36,864 bases of DNA from CAXTTV01 sp964247295 (GTDB taxonomy: Bacteria; Chloroflexota; Ktedonobacteria; Ktedonobacterales; Ktedonobacteraceae): NCBI GenBank assembly GCA_964247295.1, contig CAXTTV010000025.1:1-36864 (forward strand), in the 5' to 3' direction. The number at the start of each line of letters is the position of its first letter. Within the stretch, counting starts at the first letter, position 1. This document shows, in pieces, positions 1 through 7,696 of the stretch. Made by a program: the position numbers and the translations under genes. The notes beneath the pieces are model-generated. The model made no database searches, was not told the origin of the DNA, and saw nothing but the letters and a program-made list of their open reading frames with translations.

Positions 1-114
1 GAACCGGCCCGTCGCGACGTCGCGGATCTCGGCGTCGTCCTCCCAGGAGTCCCAGAGCCGGCGCTGGACCTCGACGGGGTCGGCCGCCTCGGCGCACAGC
101 GCCTCGCGGGGCGC
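1..114 (-). CDS. Fragment of an NtaA/DszA-type flavin-dependent monooxygenase; probable foreign contig end
   Basis: The minus strand has an open 38-codon stretch running off the window edge. It reads ...AEAADPVEVQRRLWDSWEDD followed by AEIRDVATGRF. The LWDSWEDDA...D..TGRF pattern is characteristic of LLM-class flavin monooxygenases of the nitrilotriacetate/dibenzothiophene-sulfone family. Nearly every third codon position is G or C, unlike every other gene in the window. Upstream on the same strand the reading degrades into proline/arginine/alanine-rich sequence and then a poly-C run, so no start can be placed. The family assignment rests on one short motif. The fragment is probably not contiguous with the glycerol operon in the real genome and may be contamination or a mis-join; recent horizontal transfer is less likely. 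Confidence 0.45.
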
Positions 115-130
115 GGCCGGCGGGGCGCGG

Positions 131-161
131 CGCGGGGGCGCCCCCCGCCCCCCCCCCCCCC
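131..161. other. G/C homopolymer low-complexity junction
   Basis: A G5 run, a C6 run and a 14-base C run (148-161) sit exactly where very G+C-rich sequence gives way to sequence of ordinary composition. This looks like a low-quality assembly junction rather than a biological element. From about 172 to 254 I see no gene; this stretch is the 3' side of the glycerol operon. Confidence 0.6.
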
Positions 162-254
162 GCGTCCACGGGCCTTCCATCCTCGATCTTTCTCCGATTT
201 TCCCAACAGAGCCGCTTGCGACTTCCCAGCAGAATCGATTGCAAAGATAGTGTA

Positions 255-2891
255 TTATTTTACGCTGTTGAAGAGTTTTTCGATCTCTCCGGCGGTCGAT
301 GCGGTCATTGCCTGTTCGGCGAGAGATTTTAGATATTCTAAGGAGCGTCCCTCCAGAACCTGACGTACGCCGGGGATCGAGGTTGGCGTCATGCTGAGCT
401 CGGTGACTCCCAAGCCAATAAGAATCTGGGCCATCCTTACGTCTCCCGCTAGCTCTCCACAAACACCGATCGGCCTGTTCTTTTCACAACCACTGGTTAC
501 GATCTGCTTGATAAAGCGCAGTACGGCTGGTTGCCAGGGCGAGAAAAGGGCGGCCACCTCCGGGTTGGTACGATCACAAGCCAGGGTGTACTGATAGAGG
601 TCGTTGGAGCCAACGCTGAAAAAATCCGCCTGGTCGGCCAGTTCCCTGGCCATCAGGGCTGCCGAGGGAACCTCAACCATAATCCCTAGCGGAACCTGCT
701 CTGGAATGTGTTCCTTTCCATCGATGAGTTCACGACGCACCCGGCTGAAGATCTCCCGACACTGCTGGAGCTCTTCAACGGTGGTAATCATTGGAAACAT
801 GATCTGAAGCTCAATCCCCGTTTCACCTGCTGCAAGTAAAAGAGCTCGCAATTGCTGCTCCAATAGTTCGGGATGCGCTAGTTGAATGCGGATACCCCTC
901 AGACCAAGAGCCGGATTGGCCTCACGTTGCTCTCCCAAGATCGCGTTAAGGGCTGCCATGGGCTTGTCTGCTCCAGCATCCATGGTACGCACAATAATTG
1001 GACCGGATACTGCGCCATCTCGTTCTCCTAGAAATGCTTTAAAGTTTTTTATGTAAAGCTGACGCTGCTCCTGTTCGTTTAAGAGCTGGGGAGAACTGGC
1101 AAAAAGAAATTCGGTGCGCAACAGACCGATGCCTTCAGCCCCCCATACTCTGGCAGCCTCAGCAGCGGCCTCGCTCCCAACATTGCCGAGCAGGAAGATC
1201 CGCTCTCCACCAATTAGCAGCGGCTTCCTGATCTGTTGGGCCGCTGCGATCCTTTTCTGCTGTTGATCCCGCCGCCGCTTTACAAGCCCTCGTAATCTCT
1301 GCCGATCTTTACTTCCAGGCTGTAGATAAAATAGTCCCTTTTCTCCATCCAGCCCTACCTCATTCCCATCATGAATACGTTGCAGCATCTGCTCACTCAG
1401 TCCCGAGAGGGCGGGAATTCCCAACGAGCGAGCGAGGATCGCGGTATGCGAGGTGGGCCCCCCCTGGACGGTGCAGATGCCCAGCACCGTTTTAGGATGG
1501 AGCGAGACGGTATCTGAAGGCGTTAGCTCATTGGCGATAAGGACCACTGGAGACGTGAGCTTGCTGAGATCTTTATGGCTCTGGTCTGTACCCTGAAGCT
1601 TACTCACAACTCGACTCACACTATCACGCATGTCTATGGCCCGACCGGATAGCAAAGGATCATCTAGCCCTTCCAGCAACCGGGCCTGTTTTTCTCCCTG
1701 CTGAGCAATGGCACTGGCGGCATCTAGATGCTGCTCCTCGATGGCGCTTAACGCCTGATCCTTTAAAGCAGGGTCCTGAAGCATCTGAGCATGTGCTTCA
1801 AAGATCGCGGCCTGCTCCTTACCGATCTGGCTCCTCATGCTTTGAGAAAGTGCTTGCAAATCGTCAATCGTTGCCTGAAGCGCAATCCGCAATCTCCGCT
1901 GCTCCGCAACTATCTGATCCGGTGCGATCTGATGGGCTTCTACCTGATCTAGCACTGGTCTGGAGGAGGCGTAGAGCAGAGCCGATCCCAGGGCAATACC
2001 GGAGGAAATCGGTGTGAGGTTCCAGGGGTCCTTTCCCTCAGGTAATGCTCGGGATGGTTTTGGTTCTACTGGAGGAAGCGCGTTGACGGACCGTTGTTCC
2101 ACAGGCAGCTTGCTAGGAGATACACTGCTTTCAGAAGGCAGAGACTCATAGAAATTGGCCTGAACCAACTGCTCTAAAGCTGTAAGAGCCTCTTCCGCCT
2201 GATGGCCACTTGCTTGAAGCAAAAGTGTATCTCCACGGCGAGCGACCAGAGCAATAAGTTCCAGCATACTTCTAGCGTCGGCGGTTTTATGGTTATCTGG
2301 CCTGACGACCTGAACCCTGGCATCGAAGCGGGAAGCGGTCTGCGCCCAAAGGCTAGCTGGTCGGGCATGCAAGCCAACGGGATTTCTCAAGACAACCTGG
2401 ATTTCAGAGGTGGCGGAAGGCTCCTCAGGAGGCGCGGCTTGAGGAGCCTCCATCTGACCTGTCATCTCGTCAACTTCAGAGATCGGTTTAAGCTGCCGCA
2501 ATTGGGTGGGATTAGCGGTCTTCTCGGCGGCCTGTTGAACCTCTAGTAAGGAACGCCCCTGTGCCGCTTCCAGCGCGGCGGAGAGCGCACCCTCCACCAG
2601 CGGAGCATAGCTAAGGCGGATGATTTGGCGCTGCTCCTCAGTTAACATATCTATAGCAGTCTCAGTGGAAAGAATGGCACTCCCAAGATCCAACAGAACC
2701 AGAACGCCATCGCCCGTGGCCTGCTCCTCTAAAGCCTGGAGGATTTTATCGAAGGAGGTTCCCAGTCCTTCATCCTCCATACCACCAGCGGGCAAGATCT
2801 TCACTTTATCCTGCACCATTTGACGCGCGAGCTCGGCCACTCCCTCGGCAAGGCGGGCGCTATGAGACACAAGGACTAACCCAACAGTCAT
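255..2891 (-). CDS. dhaM: DhaM-HPr-enzyme I fusion: PEP-dependent phosphoryl donor of dihydroxyacetone kinase
   Basis: This 878-residue multidomain PTS protein passes phosphate from PEP to the DhaL-bound nucleotide. Domains in order: EIIA-mannose-type DhaM domain (about 1-130) with the active histidine at His10 in LVSHS; a proline-rich linker; HPr (about 162-246) with His175 in GLHARPA; a second linker; and a complete enzyme I (about 292-875). Enzyme I has the phospho-His482 in GGPTSHTAILARS, the PEP-binding GLLRTEF and DAGADKP segments, and the conserved Cys811 in GVCGELAGD. As I know it, the classical E. coli DhaM (about 470 residues) stops after the EI N-terminal domain; here the PEP-binding C-terminal barrel is also present, so the protein should autophosphorylate without a separate PtsI. 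The start follows dhaL by 3 nt, with an AAAGGGG ribosome-binding site inside the dhaL end. It could equally be annotated as ptsP/ptsI. Confidence 0.93.
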   Translation of the reverse strand: MTVGLVLVSHSARLAEGVAELARQMVQDKVKILPAGGMEDEGLGTSFDKILQALEEQATGDGVLVLLDLGSAILSTETAIDMLTEEQRQIIRLSYAPLVEGALSAALEAAQGRSLLEVQQAAEKTANPTQLRQLKPISEVDEMTGQMEAPQAAPPEEPSATSEIQVVLRNPVGLHARPASLWAQTASRFDARVQVVRPDNHKTADARSMLELIALVARRGDTLLLQASGHQAEEALTALEQLVQANFYESLPSESSVSPSKLPVEQRSVNALPPVEPKPSRALPEGKDPWNLTPISSGIALGSALLYASSRPVLDQVEAHQIAPDQIVAEQRRLRIALQATIDDLQALSQSMRSQIGKEQAAIFEAHAQMLQDPALKDQALSAIEEQHLDAASAIAQQGEKQARLLEGLDDPLLSGRAIDMRDSVSRVVSKLQGTDQSHKDLSKLTSPVVLIANELTPSDTVSLHPKTVLGICTVQGGPTSHTAILARSLGIPALSGLSEQMLQRIHDGNEVGLDGEKGLFYLQPGSKDRQRLRGLVKRRRDQQQKRIAAAQQIRKPLLIGGERIFLLGNVGSEAAAEAARVWGAEGIGLLRTEFLFASSPQLLNEQEQRQLYIKNFKAFLGERDGAVSGPIIVRTMDAGADKPMAALNAILGEQREANPALGLRGIRIQLAHPELLEQQLRALLLAAGETGIELQIMFPMITTVEELQQCREIFSRVRRELIDGKEHIPEQVPLGIMVEVPSAALMARELADQADFFSVGSNDLYQYTLACDRTNPEVAALFSPWQPAVLRFIKQIVTSGCEKNRPIGVCGELAGDVRMAQILIGLGVTELSMTPTSIPGVRQVLEGRSLEYLKSLAEQAMTASTAGEIEKLFNSVK

Positions 2892-2894
2892 GGT

Positions 2895-3536
2895 TTACCC
2901 CTTTGACTTCTGATCTTCGCTTACCTCGGACAGGCTCCGCAAGATCAGATAGCTGGAGGTTGCGCCGGGATCTTGATGACCGATACTACGCTTCTCTAGA
3001 TAACTGGCGCGGCCCTTAGTTGCCAGCATTGGGATGGTGTCCTTCATGCCTTTTTCAGCGGCGTCGGTCGCGGCCTGAGCCACTCGCGAAAGATCTTCGC
3101 CACGCTCTTGCGCGCTTTTCGCCGCTTCCAACGCGGGAACTAGGGCATCCAGCATGGTCTTCTCGCCGATTTTTGCTTTACCACGGGTCGTCACCCCATC
3201 CACAAAAGCCGCGAGTAGGGCCACATACTCGGCAGATCCCAATTCCTGCTTATTGGCCAGCGCGGTACTGGCACGCAAAAAAGCGGTCCCATAGAGAGGG
3301 CCGCTCGCGCCACCAACCTTAGAAATTAAGGTTGTACTGACAGTACGAAACTGCGTCGCGATATCCATCTCACCCATTGCTGGGAACTTCTCGCGCACCG
3401 CTGTAAAGCCACGATCCATGTTAATTCCGTGGTCAGCATCGCCAATCGCGGAGTCCAATTCCGTGAGATAATTCCGGTTCTCATGCACTATATTAGCGAC
3501 ACGTTCTAGCCAGCGCAATGTATCAGTATTATTCAT
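2895..3536 (-). CDS. dhaL: Dihydroxyacetone kinase ADP-binding subunit DhaL
   Basis: This 213-residue, all-helical nucleotide subunit of PTS-type dihydroxyacetone kinase holds ADP/ATP. DhaM rephosphorylates the nucleotide, and the phosphate is passed to dihydroxyacetone on DhaK. The family signature is clear near the N-terminus (ELDSAIGDADHGINMDRGF, about residues 24-42), with the aspartates that coordinate the two Mg ions. The GGASGPLYGTAFL motif (about 75-87) and a C-terminal DPGATSSYLILRSL helix also match. Length matches free-standing DhaL (about 210). It lies in the glycerol operon 113 nt after dhaK and 3 nt before dhaM, so translation with dhaM is probably coupled. The dhaK-dhaL spacer is A/T-rich and shows no gene. 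Confidence 0.95.
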   Translation of the reverse strand: MNNTDTLRWLERVANIVHENRNYLTELDSAIGDADHGINMDRGFTAVREKFPAMGEMDIATQFRTVSTTLISKVGGASGPLYGTAFLRASTALANKQELGSAEYVALLAAFVDGVTTRGKAKIGEKTMLDALVPALEAAKSAQERGEDLSRVAQAATDAAEKGMKDTIPMLATKGRASYLEKRSIGHQDPGATSSYLILRSLSEVSEDQKSKG

Positions 3537-3649
3537 ATGCAGATCCTTATTTTAAAAAATAAATATCCACAAAAACTCGAAAAGCAAGCAGGCAACATAG
3601 GCAGGAACACCTTCTTCTTTTCCCAAAAGAGTCGCAAGCAACTCCCCTA

Positions 3650-4651
3650 TTAGCGTCCCCAGCGCAAGGCCGGTGTATGTACGGGAGCATCCCAATACTG
3701 AGTCATTTGATCATCTAATCTAAGCAGCGTCAGCGAGCAACCAGCCATATCAAGCGAGGTGATATAGTTGCCGACCAATGATCGGGCGACCTTGATGCCT
3801 TTGCCGCTCAGGATACGGTTAAACTCGTTGAACATCAGGTAGAGTTCGATCAGAGGAGTTCCACCCATGCCGTTTACAAAGGCCAGGACCTCTTCCCCAG
3901 ATTTCAGGCCGAGATCTTCGATAACCGGGGTCGCCAGCATATCCGCGATCTCATGAGCGAGGGCCAGCTTAACGCGATGGCGACCGGGCTCACCATGAAT
4001 CCCGATCCCAATCTCCATCTCGTCATCACCAAGATCAAAAGTTGGCTTACCAGCCGCCGGGACAGTACAGGATGTCAGGGCCATGCCCATACTCCGCCCC
4101 TGCGAATTCACTTTGCGAGCAAGATCCGCGACCTGCTGGAGCGGTGCGCCCGTTTCCGCTAGCCCACCAACAATCTTCTCTAACAACACCGTGACACCCA
4201 CGCCGCGTCGACCGGCGGTATACAGGCTATCCTGTACTGCTACATCATCGTTTGTCACAACGCTGGCGATCTCCGTTCCATCGGCGGCGGCAAGTTCCGC
4301 CGCCATCTCGAAATTAAAGACATCGCCAGTGTAGTTTTTGACGATATGCAGGACACCAGCACCACCATTGACCGCCCTAGTCGCGGCCAGCATCTGATCG
4401 GGAACCGGTGAGGTAAAAACCGTACCGGGACAGGCCGCGTCCAACATACCATACCCAACGTAACCACCATGCATAGGCTCATGCCCACTACCACCACCAG
4501 AGATGACCCCCACCTTCCCCTGCTTAGGAGCATCTTTTCGCACAATAATCTGTTGCTCCTGATCCACCCGGATCAGATCGGAATGGGCCAGCGCCATCCC
4601 CGCCAGCGCCTCGGATACTACATTGTCAGGATTATTGATCAGTTTTTTCAT
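3650..4651 (-). CDS. dhaK: Dihydroxyacetone kinase substrate-binding subunit DhaK
   Basis: This 333-residue cytoplasmic subunit covalently binds dihydroxyacetone through a histidine hemiaminal and presents it for phosphorylation to DHAP. Visible signatures are GVISGGGSGHEPMHGGYVG (about 48-66), the NYTGDVFNFEMA segment (about 106-117) and IGIHGEPG. The substrate-binding histidine is in this last motif at about residue 219, corresponding to His218 of the E. coli protein. I chose the ATG at 4651, which has GGG about 8 nt upstream; an adjacent in-frame TTG at 4652-4654 would add one residue. The gene sits 66 nt after glpD in the same operon. It has no fused DhaL domain, so it belongs to the PTS-dependent rather than the ATP-dependent single-chain class. 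Confidence 0.95.
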   Translation of the reverse strand: MKKLINNPDNVVSEALAGMALAHSDLIRVDQEQQIIVRKDAPKQGKVGVISGGGSGHEPMHGGYVGYGMLDAACPGTVFTSPVPDQMLAATRAVNGGAGVLHIVKNYTGDVFNFEMAAELAAADGTEIASVVTNDDVAVQDSLYTAGRRGVGVTVLLEKIVGGLAETGAPLQQVADLARKVNSQGRSMGMALTSCTVPAAGKPTFDLGDDEMEIGIGIHGEPGRHRVKLALAHEIADMLATPVIEDLGLKSGEEVLAFVNGMGGTPLIELYLMFNEFNRILSGKGIKVARSLVGNYITSLDMAGCSLTLLRLDDQMTQYWDAPVHTPALRWGR

Positions 4652-4720
4652 CAATCGATCCCTTTCTCTTTTCCGAGAAACAGTCTTGCATCAATGCAGC
4701 TATATATAAAGAGCCGACGA

Positions 4721-6469
4721 TTAGTCAGTCGCGGTAGTCTGAGTCTGCGTCTCCGCCGGCACAATCTCAGGCTCGCTTACCCGATCACGATAGGCAGAGA
4801 TCTCTTGCTGACGCCGCTCGGAGCTCCAGTTGAGTTCCCGAGCCATTAACGTCGCCACTTCATCCAGGGCATCGCGACCACGCCCACGATCCTCCAGGGA
4901 GATCGAGGTACGATGCTCAAAGATATCCGCCGGGCGCATCGCCATCTCTCGGCGGCAGGCAAAAACGACCTCAGCCCGAACATAGGGCAGATCAGAGATT
5001 AACTTTTCGCCTAATGACTGTTCTTCTTCAATCAGATCGAGCAGCATATCCATCTCGGTCCCATAACCGCCCGCCAGATGCTCGACAATTGTATTCTCTA
5101 ATCCCATTCGACTGGCCCTGGCCTTAAGACCAGCCTCAAGCGCTTTCCAACCCGCGCTCCCCTGGAGAGGCATATGCTCGGTCGGATGCACCGGTCGCTT
5201 CTGACCATCGCGTTTGCTAATAACATCCAATGTATCCTGGGCCATTCGGCGATAGGTTGTCAGTTTCCCCCCGACAATCGAGATCAAACCCGAAGGGCTT
5301 TCTAGTACCTCATGCGTGCGCGAGAGCCGCGCGGTCCCCCCACCACCCTTATGAGCGCGCACAAGCGGTCGATAGCCGGCGTACGCACTTACAATATCTT
5401 TCTCTGAGAGGCTCAAATTGAGGTAGCGGTTCAGGTACCCCAGTAGGTAGGCGACATCTTCATCCGAGGCTGTGGGATGATCTAAATCTCCCTCACCGGT
5501 ATCGGTCGTACCAAAGACTACCCGTGACTCCCATGGCACAATAAAGAGGATGCGCTTATCATCGGTCTCAGGCAAAACAAGCGCATCGTTACCGATATTG
5601 AGCGTCTCGCGATTAAAGACCAGATGAACGCCTTTACTGGGCACAATACTCGCGCGGGGTGGCGTACCCGTCATCTCCTCGATCTGTTGAGCATGTACTC
5701 CCGTCGCGTTAATTACATAGCGACCACGCAACGTCAGCTCTTGATCACCCAGAAGATCATGAATACGTACACCGTTGATCTGCCCTTGATCATCCTTCAT
5801 CAGAGAAGTAACCTCAGCATAGTTAGCGATAGCCGCGCCATACTGGGCCGCCGTACGGATCAACGCCATTGTCAGACGAGCATCATTGGTCTGAGCATCG
5901 TAGTAAACAAACCCCTCTTTTAGCTTATCCTGAACCAGCGAGGGGACCTTCTGGATCACCTGCTCACGCGTCAGGCGGTAGTGCCGCTTAACGCTGAGAC
6001 GACCGGCCAGAACATCGTACAGGGTCAGACCCAGGTTCAACAACTGACTAAGCCCAACACCGCCAGGAGTCGTAAAGGGCATTCCAACCGGATGCCGATC
6101 TCCTTCATAAATTGGCATCAAAAAGGCCACAGGCTGTACCAGATACGGAGCATTCCGCAGCAGGAGCCCTCGCTCAATCAATGCCTCACGAACCATCGCG
6201 AAATCAAAGTTTGGGAGATAGCGGATACCGCCATGAACGAGCTTTGTCGATTTACTGCTGGTACCGGCAGCGAAGTCGAATTTCTCCACTAGAGCGACTC
6301 TGTATCCACGAGCGACTGCGTCCAGGGCCACACCTGCACCAGTCACTCCCCCTCCGATCACAACAATGTCAAAATGTTCTTCTGTAAAACGTGCCAGGCT
6401 TTGCGCCCGTAGCATAGGAGAAACAGTCTTCATAGGTTTGCTCAAGAACAGGCGAAGCGCTTTCACCAC
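4721..6469 (-). CDS. glpD: Aerobic glycerol-3-phosphate dehydrogenase (FAD)
   Basis: This protein oxidises sn-glycerol-3-phosphate to DHAP and passes electrons to quinone at the membrane face. The FAD-binding Rossmann motif is IGGGVTGAGVALDA (about residues 38-51), followed by the GTSSKSTKLVHGGIRYL segment typical of GlpD and GlpO. The middle DAO domain continues to about residue 420, with a C-terminal DAO_C helical domain after it. At up to 582 residues the length fits a bacterial GlpD. The start is uncertain: the first two possible codons are consecutive GTGs (6469 and 6466) behind a GAGG-containing stretch, and ATGs at codons 13 and 20 have weaker upstream signals. Only 55 nt separate it from glpF. 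It converts the product of GlpK, so the operon holds the complete glycerol to DHAP route. Confidence 0.94.
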   Translation of the reverse strand: MVKALRLFLSKPMKTVSPMLRAQSLARFTEEHFDIVVIGGGVTGAGVALDAVARGYRVALVEKFDFAAGTSSKSTKLVHGGIRYLPNFDFAMVREALIERGLLLRNAPYLVQPVAFLMPIYEGDRHPVGMPFTTPGGVGLSQLLNLGLTLYDVLAGRLSVKRHYRLTREQVIQKVPSLVQDKLKEGFVYYDAQTNDARLTMALIRTAAQYGAAIANYAEVTSLMKDDQGQINGVRIHDLLGDQELTLRGRYVINATGVHAQQIEEMTGTPPRASIVPSKGVHLVFNRETLNIGNDALVLPETDDKRILFIVPWESRVVFGTTDTGEGDLDHPTASDEDVAYLLGYLNRYLNLSLSEKDIVSAYAGYRPLVRAHKGGGGTARLSRTHEVLESPSGLISIVGGKLTTYRRMAQDTLDVISKRDGQKRPVHPTEHMPLQGSAGWKALEAGLKARASRMGLENTIVEHLAGGYGTEMDMLLDLIEEEQSLGEKLISDLPYVRAEVVFACRREMAMRPADIFEHRTSISLEDRGRGRDALDEVATLMARELNWSSERRQQEISAYRDRVSEPEIVPAETQTQTTATD

Positions 6470-6524
6470 CTCGCCTGCCCATCCTTTCTATCCTGAAGGA
6501 GAACGAGATCCATCCATAGGTAAC

Positions 6525-7394
6525 TTAATCCATTGCCGCCTCACGCACCGCCTGACCCTTTACAGCGGAGTCACCAGAAGGAAGCATGCCACGCTCTTCC
6601 AATACGCGATGGATCGTCAAGTCGTAAATGTACGCCCCGGCCAGACCACCCAGCAGCGGAGCCACAATTGGAATCCAGGAGTAGTAGTCCTGACCAAAGA
6701 AGGAGGTAGTTCCACCACCCGCAAATGTGACCAGCAGACGCGGACCAAGGTCACGAGCGGGATTAATCGCGTATCCGGTATTCAACCCAAAGGAGAGACC
6801 GATCGCTACGATTAAAAATCCAATGATCAGCGGATTCAGATTAGACTGCACTGGCTGGTTACGGATATCGGTGATCGCGAAGATCAGGCCGACCAGCAGG
6901 GCGGTGCCAACAAACTCATCGCCAAAGGCATTGAACAGGCTCACAAAATCTTTTTTCGCGGTGTAGAATACACCACCAACCTGAGAAACGTTGGAGCCAT
7001 TGAGCGCCTGACCACCTAGCGTGTGTTCAATCGCACCATAATATACCATGTACACGATCGCCGCGCCGATAAAGGCTCCCAGTAGCTGAGCAGCCATGTA
7101 GGGTAGCACTTTATTCCAGGCAAACTTTCCACGGGCCGCCAGGGCCAGCGAGACCGCCGGGTTCAGATGCGCGCCACTTATCGCACCCGCTACATAAATG
7201 CCCAGCATCACACCAAATCCCCAACCAAAGGCAATCACCAGCCAGTTAGGGATGGCCTGGGGCTGGAACAGAGCAAATGTCGCGACACAACCACAACCGA
7301 AAAGGATCAGAACCATCGTGCCAAAAAATTCAGCGATACATTCACCAAGCGTCCCGGCCATAGCCGTAGGACGACCAAGCGTTCGTTGTGCCAT
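6525..7394 (-). CDS. glpF: Glycerol uptake facilitator (aquaglyceroporin, MIP family)
   Basis: This 289-residue integral membrane channel lets glycerol diffuse into the cell, where GlpK traps it. It has six hydrophobic segments and the two half-helix NPA boxes: GAHLNPAVSLALAARG (NPA at 78-80) and GYAINPARDLGPRL (NPA at 211-213). The Arg214-Asp215 pair after the second box marks the glycerol-conducting subgroup rather than strict water channels. Length is typical. The start at 7394 has a strong GAGGAG site 6 nt upstream. It sits between glpK and glpD on the same strand. The 302-nt gap to glpK contains strong hairpins, listed separately, that may set relative expression of glpK and the downstream genes. 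Confidence 0.95.
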   Translation of the reverse strand: MAQRTLGRPTAMAGTLGECIAEFFGTMVLILFGCGCVATFALFQPQAIPNWLVIAFGWGFGVMLGIYVAGAISGAHLNPAVSLALAARGKFAWNKVLPYMAAQLLGAFIGAAIVYMVYYGAIEHTLGGQALNGSNVSQVGGVFYTAKKDFVSLFNAFGDEFVGTALLVGLIFAITDIRNQPVQSNLNPLIIGFLIVAIGLSFGLNTGYAINPARDLGPRLLVTFAGGGTTSFFGQDYYSWIPIVAPLLGGLAGAYIYDLTIHRVLEERGMLPSGDSAVKGQAVREAAMD

Positions 7395-7426
7395 AACAAT
7401 CTCCTCAATCGAGAAAACTATGGCGA

Positions 7427-7449
7427 CTACTCACGAACAGTGTGAGTAG
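7427..7449 (-). promoter_or_regulatory. Perfect 8-bp hairpin before glpF
   Basis: CTACTCAC (7427-7434) and GTGAGTAG (7442-7449) pair perfectly around a 7-nt loop, about 30 nt upstream of the glpF start. No T-tract follows on the minus strand, so an intrinsic terminator is unlikely. An mRNA-stability or processing element is possible. Function is inferred only from position. Confidence 0.45.
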
Positions 7450-7460
7450 CTACCCATCAA

Positions 7461-7486
7461 ATCTTATCTTGACGTTAAGATAAGAT
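7461..7486 (-). promoter_or_regulatory. Perfect 10-bp hairpin in the glpK-glpF spacer
   Basis: ATCTTATCTT (7461-7470) and AAGATAAGAT (7477-7486) form an uninterrupted 10-bp stem with a 6-nt loop. It could be an RNA hairpin in the glp transcript or a DNA operator palindrome; the sequence alone does not decide. It lies only 11 nt from the neighbouring 8-bp hairpin. Confidence 0.5.
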
Positions 7487-7518
7487 CTACAAAAATTGTA
7501 GAGAATACCATGAGGAAT

Positions 7519-7597
7519 AAAAAAACGGACTACGCGTTTCTTCAAATGAGGAACGATTGGGGAATGTCCGCTCAATCTGCGAAAGAAACGGACATTC
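7519..7597 (-). promoter_or_regulatory. Competing hairpins downstream of glpK, possible attenuator
   Basis: Read on the minus strand, GAATGTCCG (7597-7589) pairs perfectly with CGGACATTC (7570-7562). The CGGAC of the second arm can instead pair with GTCCG (7530-7526), which is followed directly by seven T (7525-7519), a terminator-like arrangement with a long loop. The two pairings are mutually exclusive, which would suit attenuation between glpK and glpF. The terminator form has only a 5-bp stem, so confidence is modest. Confidence 0.35.
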
Positions 7598-7696
7598 TTC
7601 GCGTTATTGAAAAAATTGAATGGGTGCATCGCAAGCGTCATAGTTGGAACTGTTGTAGGATCGCACCTTGAGGTACGAAATGGATAACGCGCGGTC

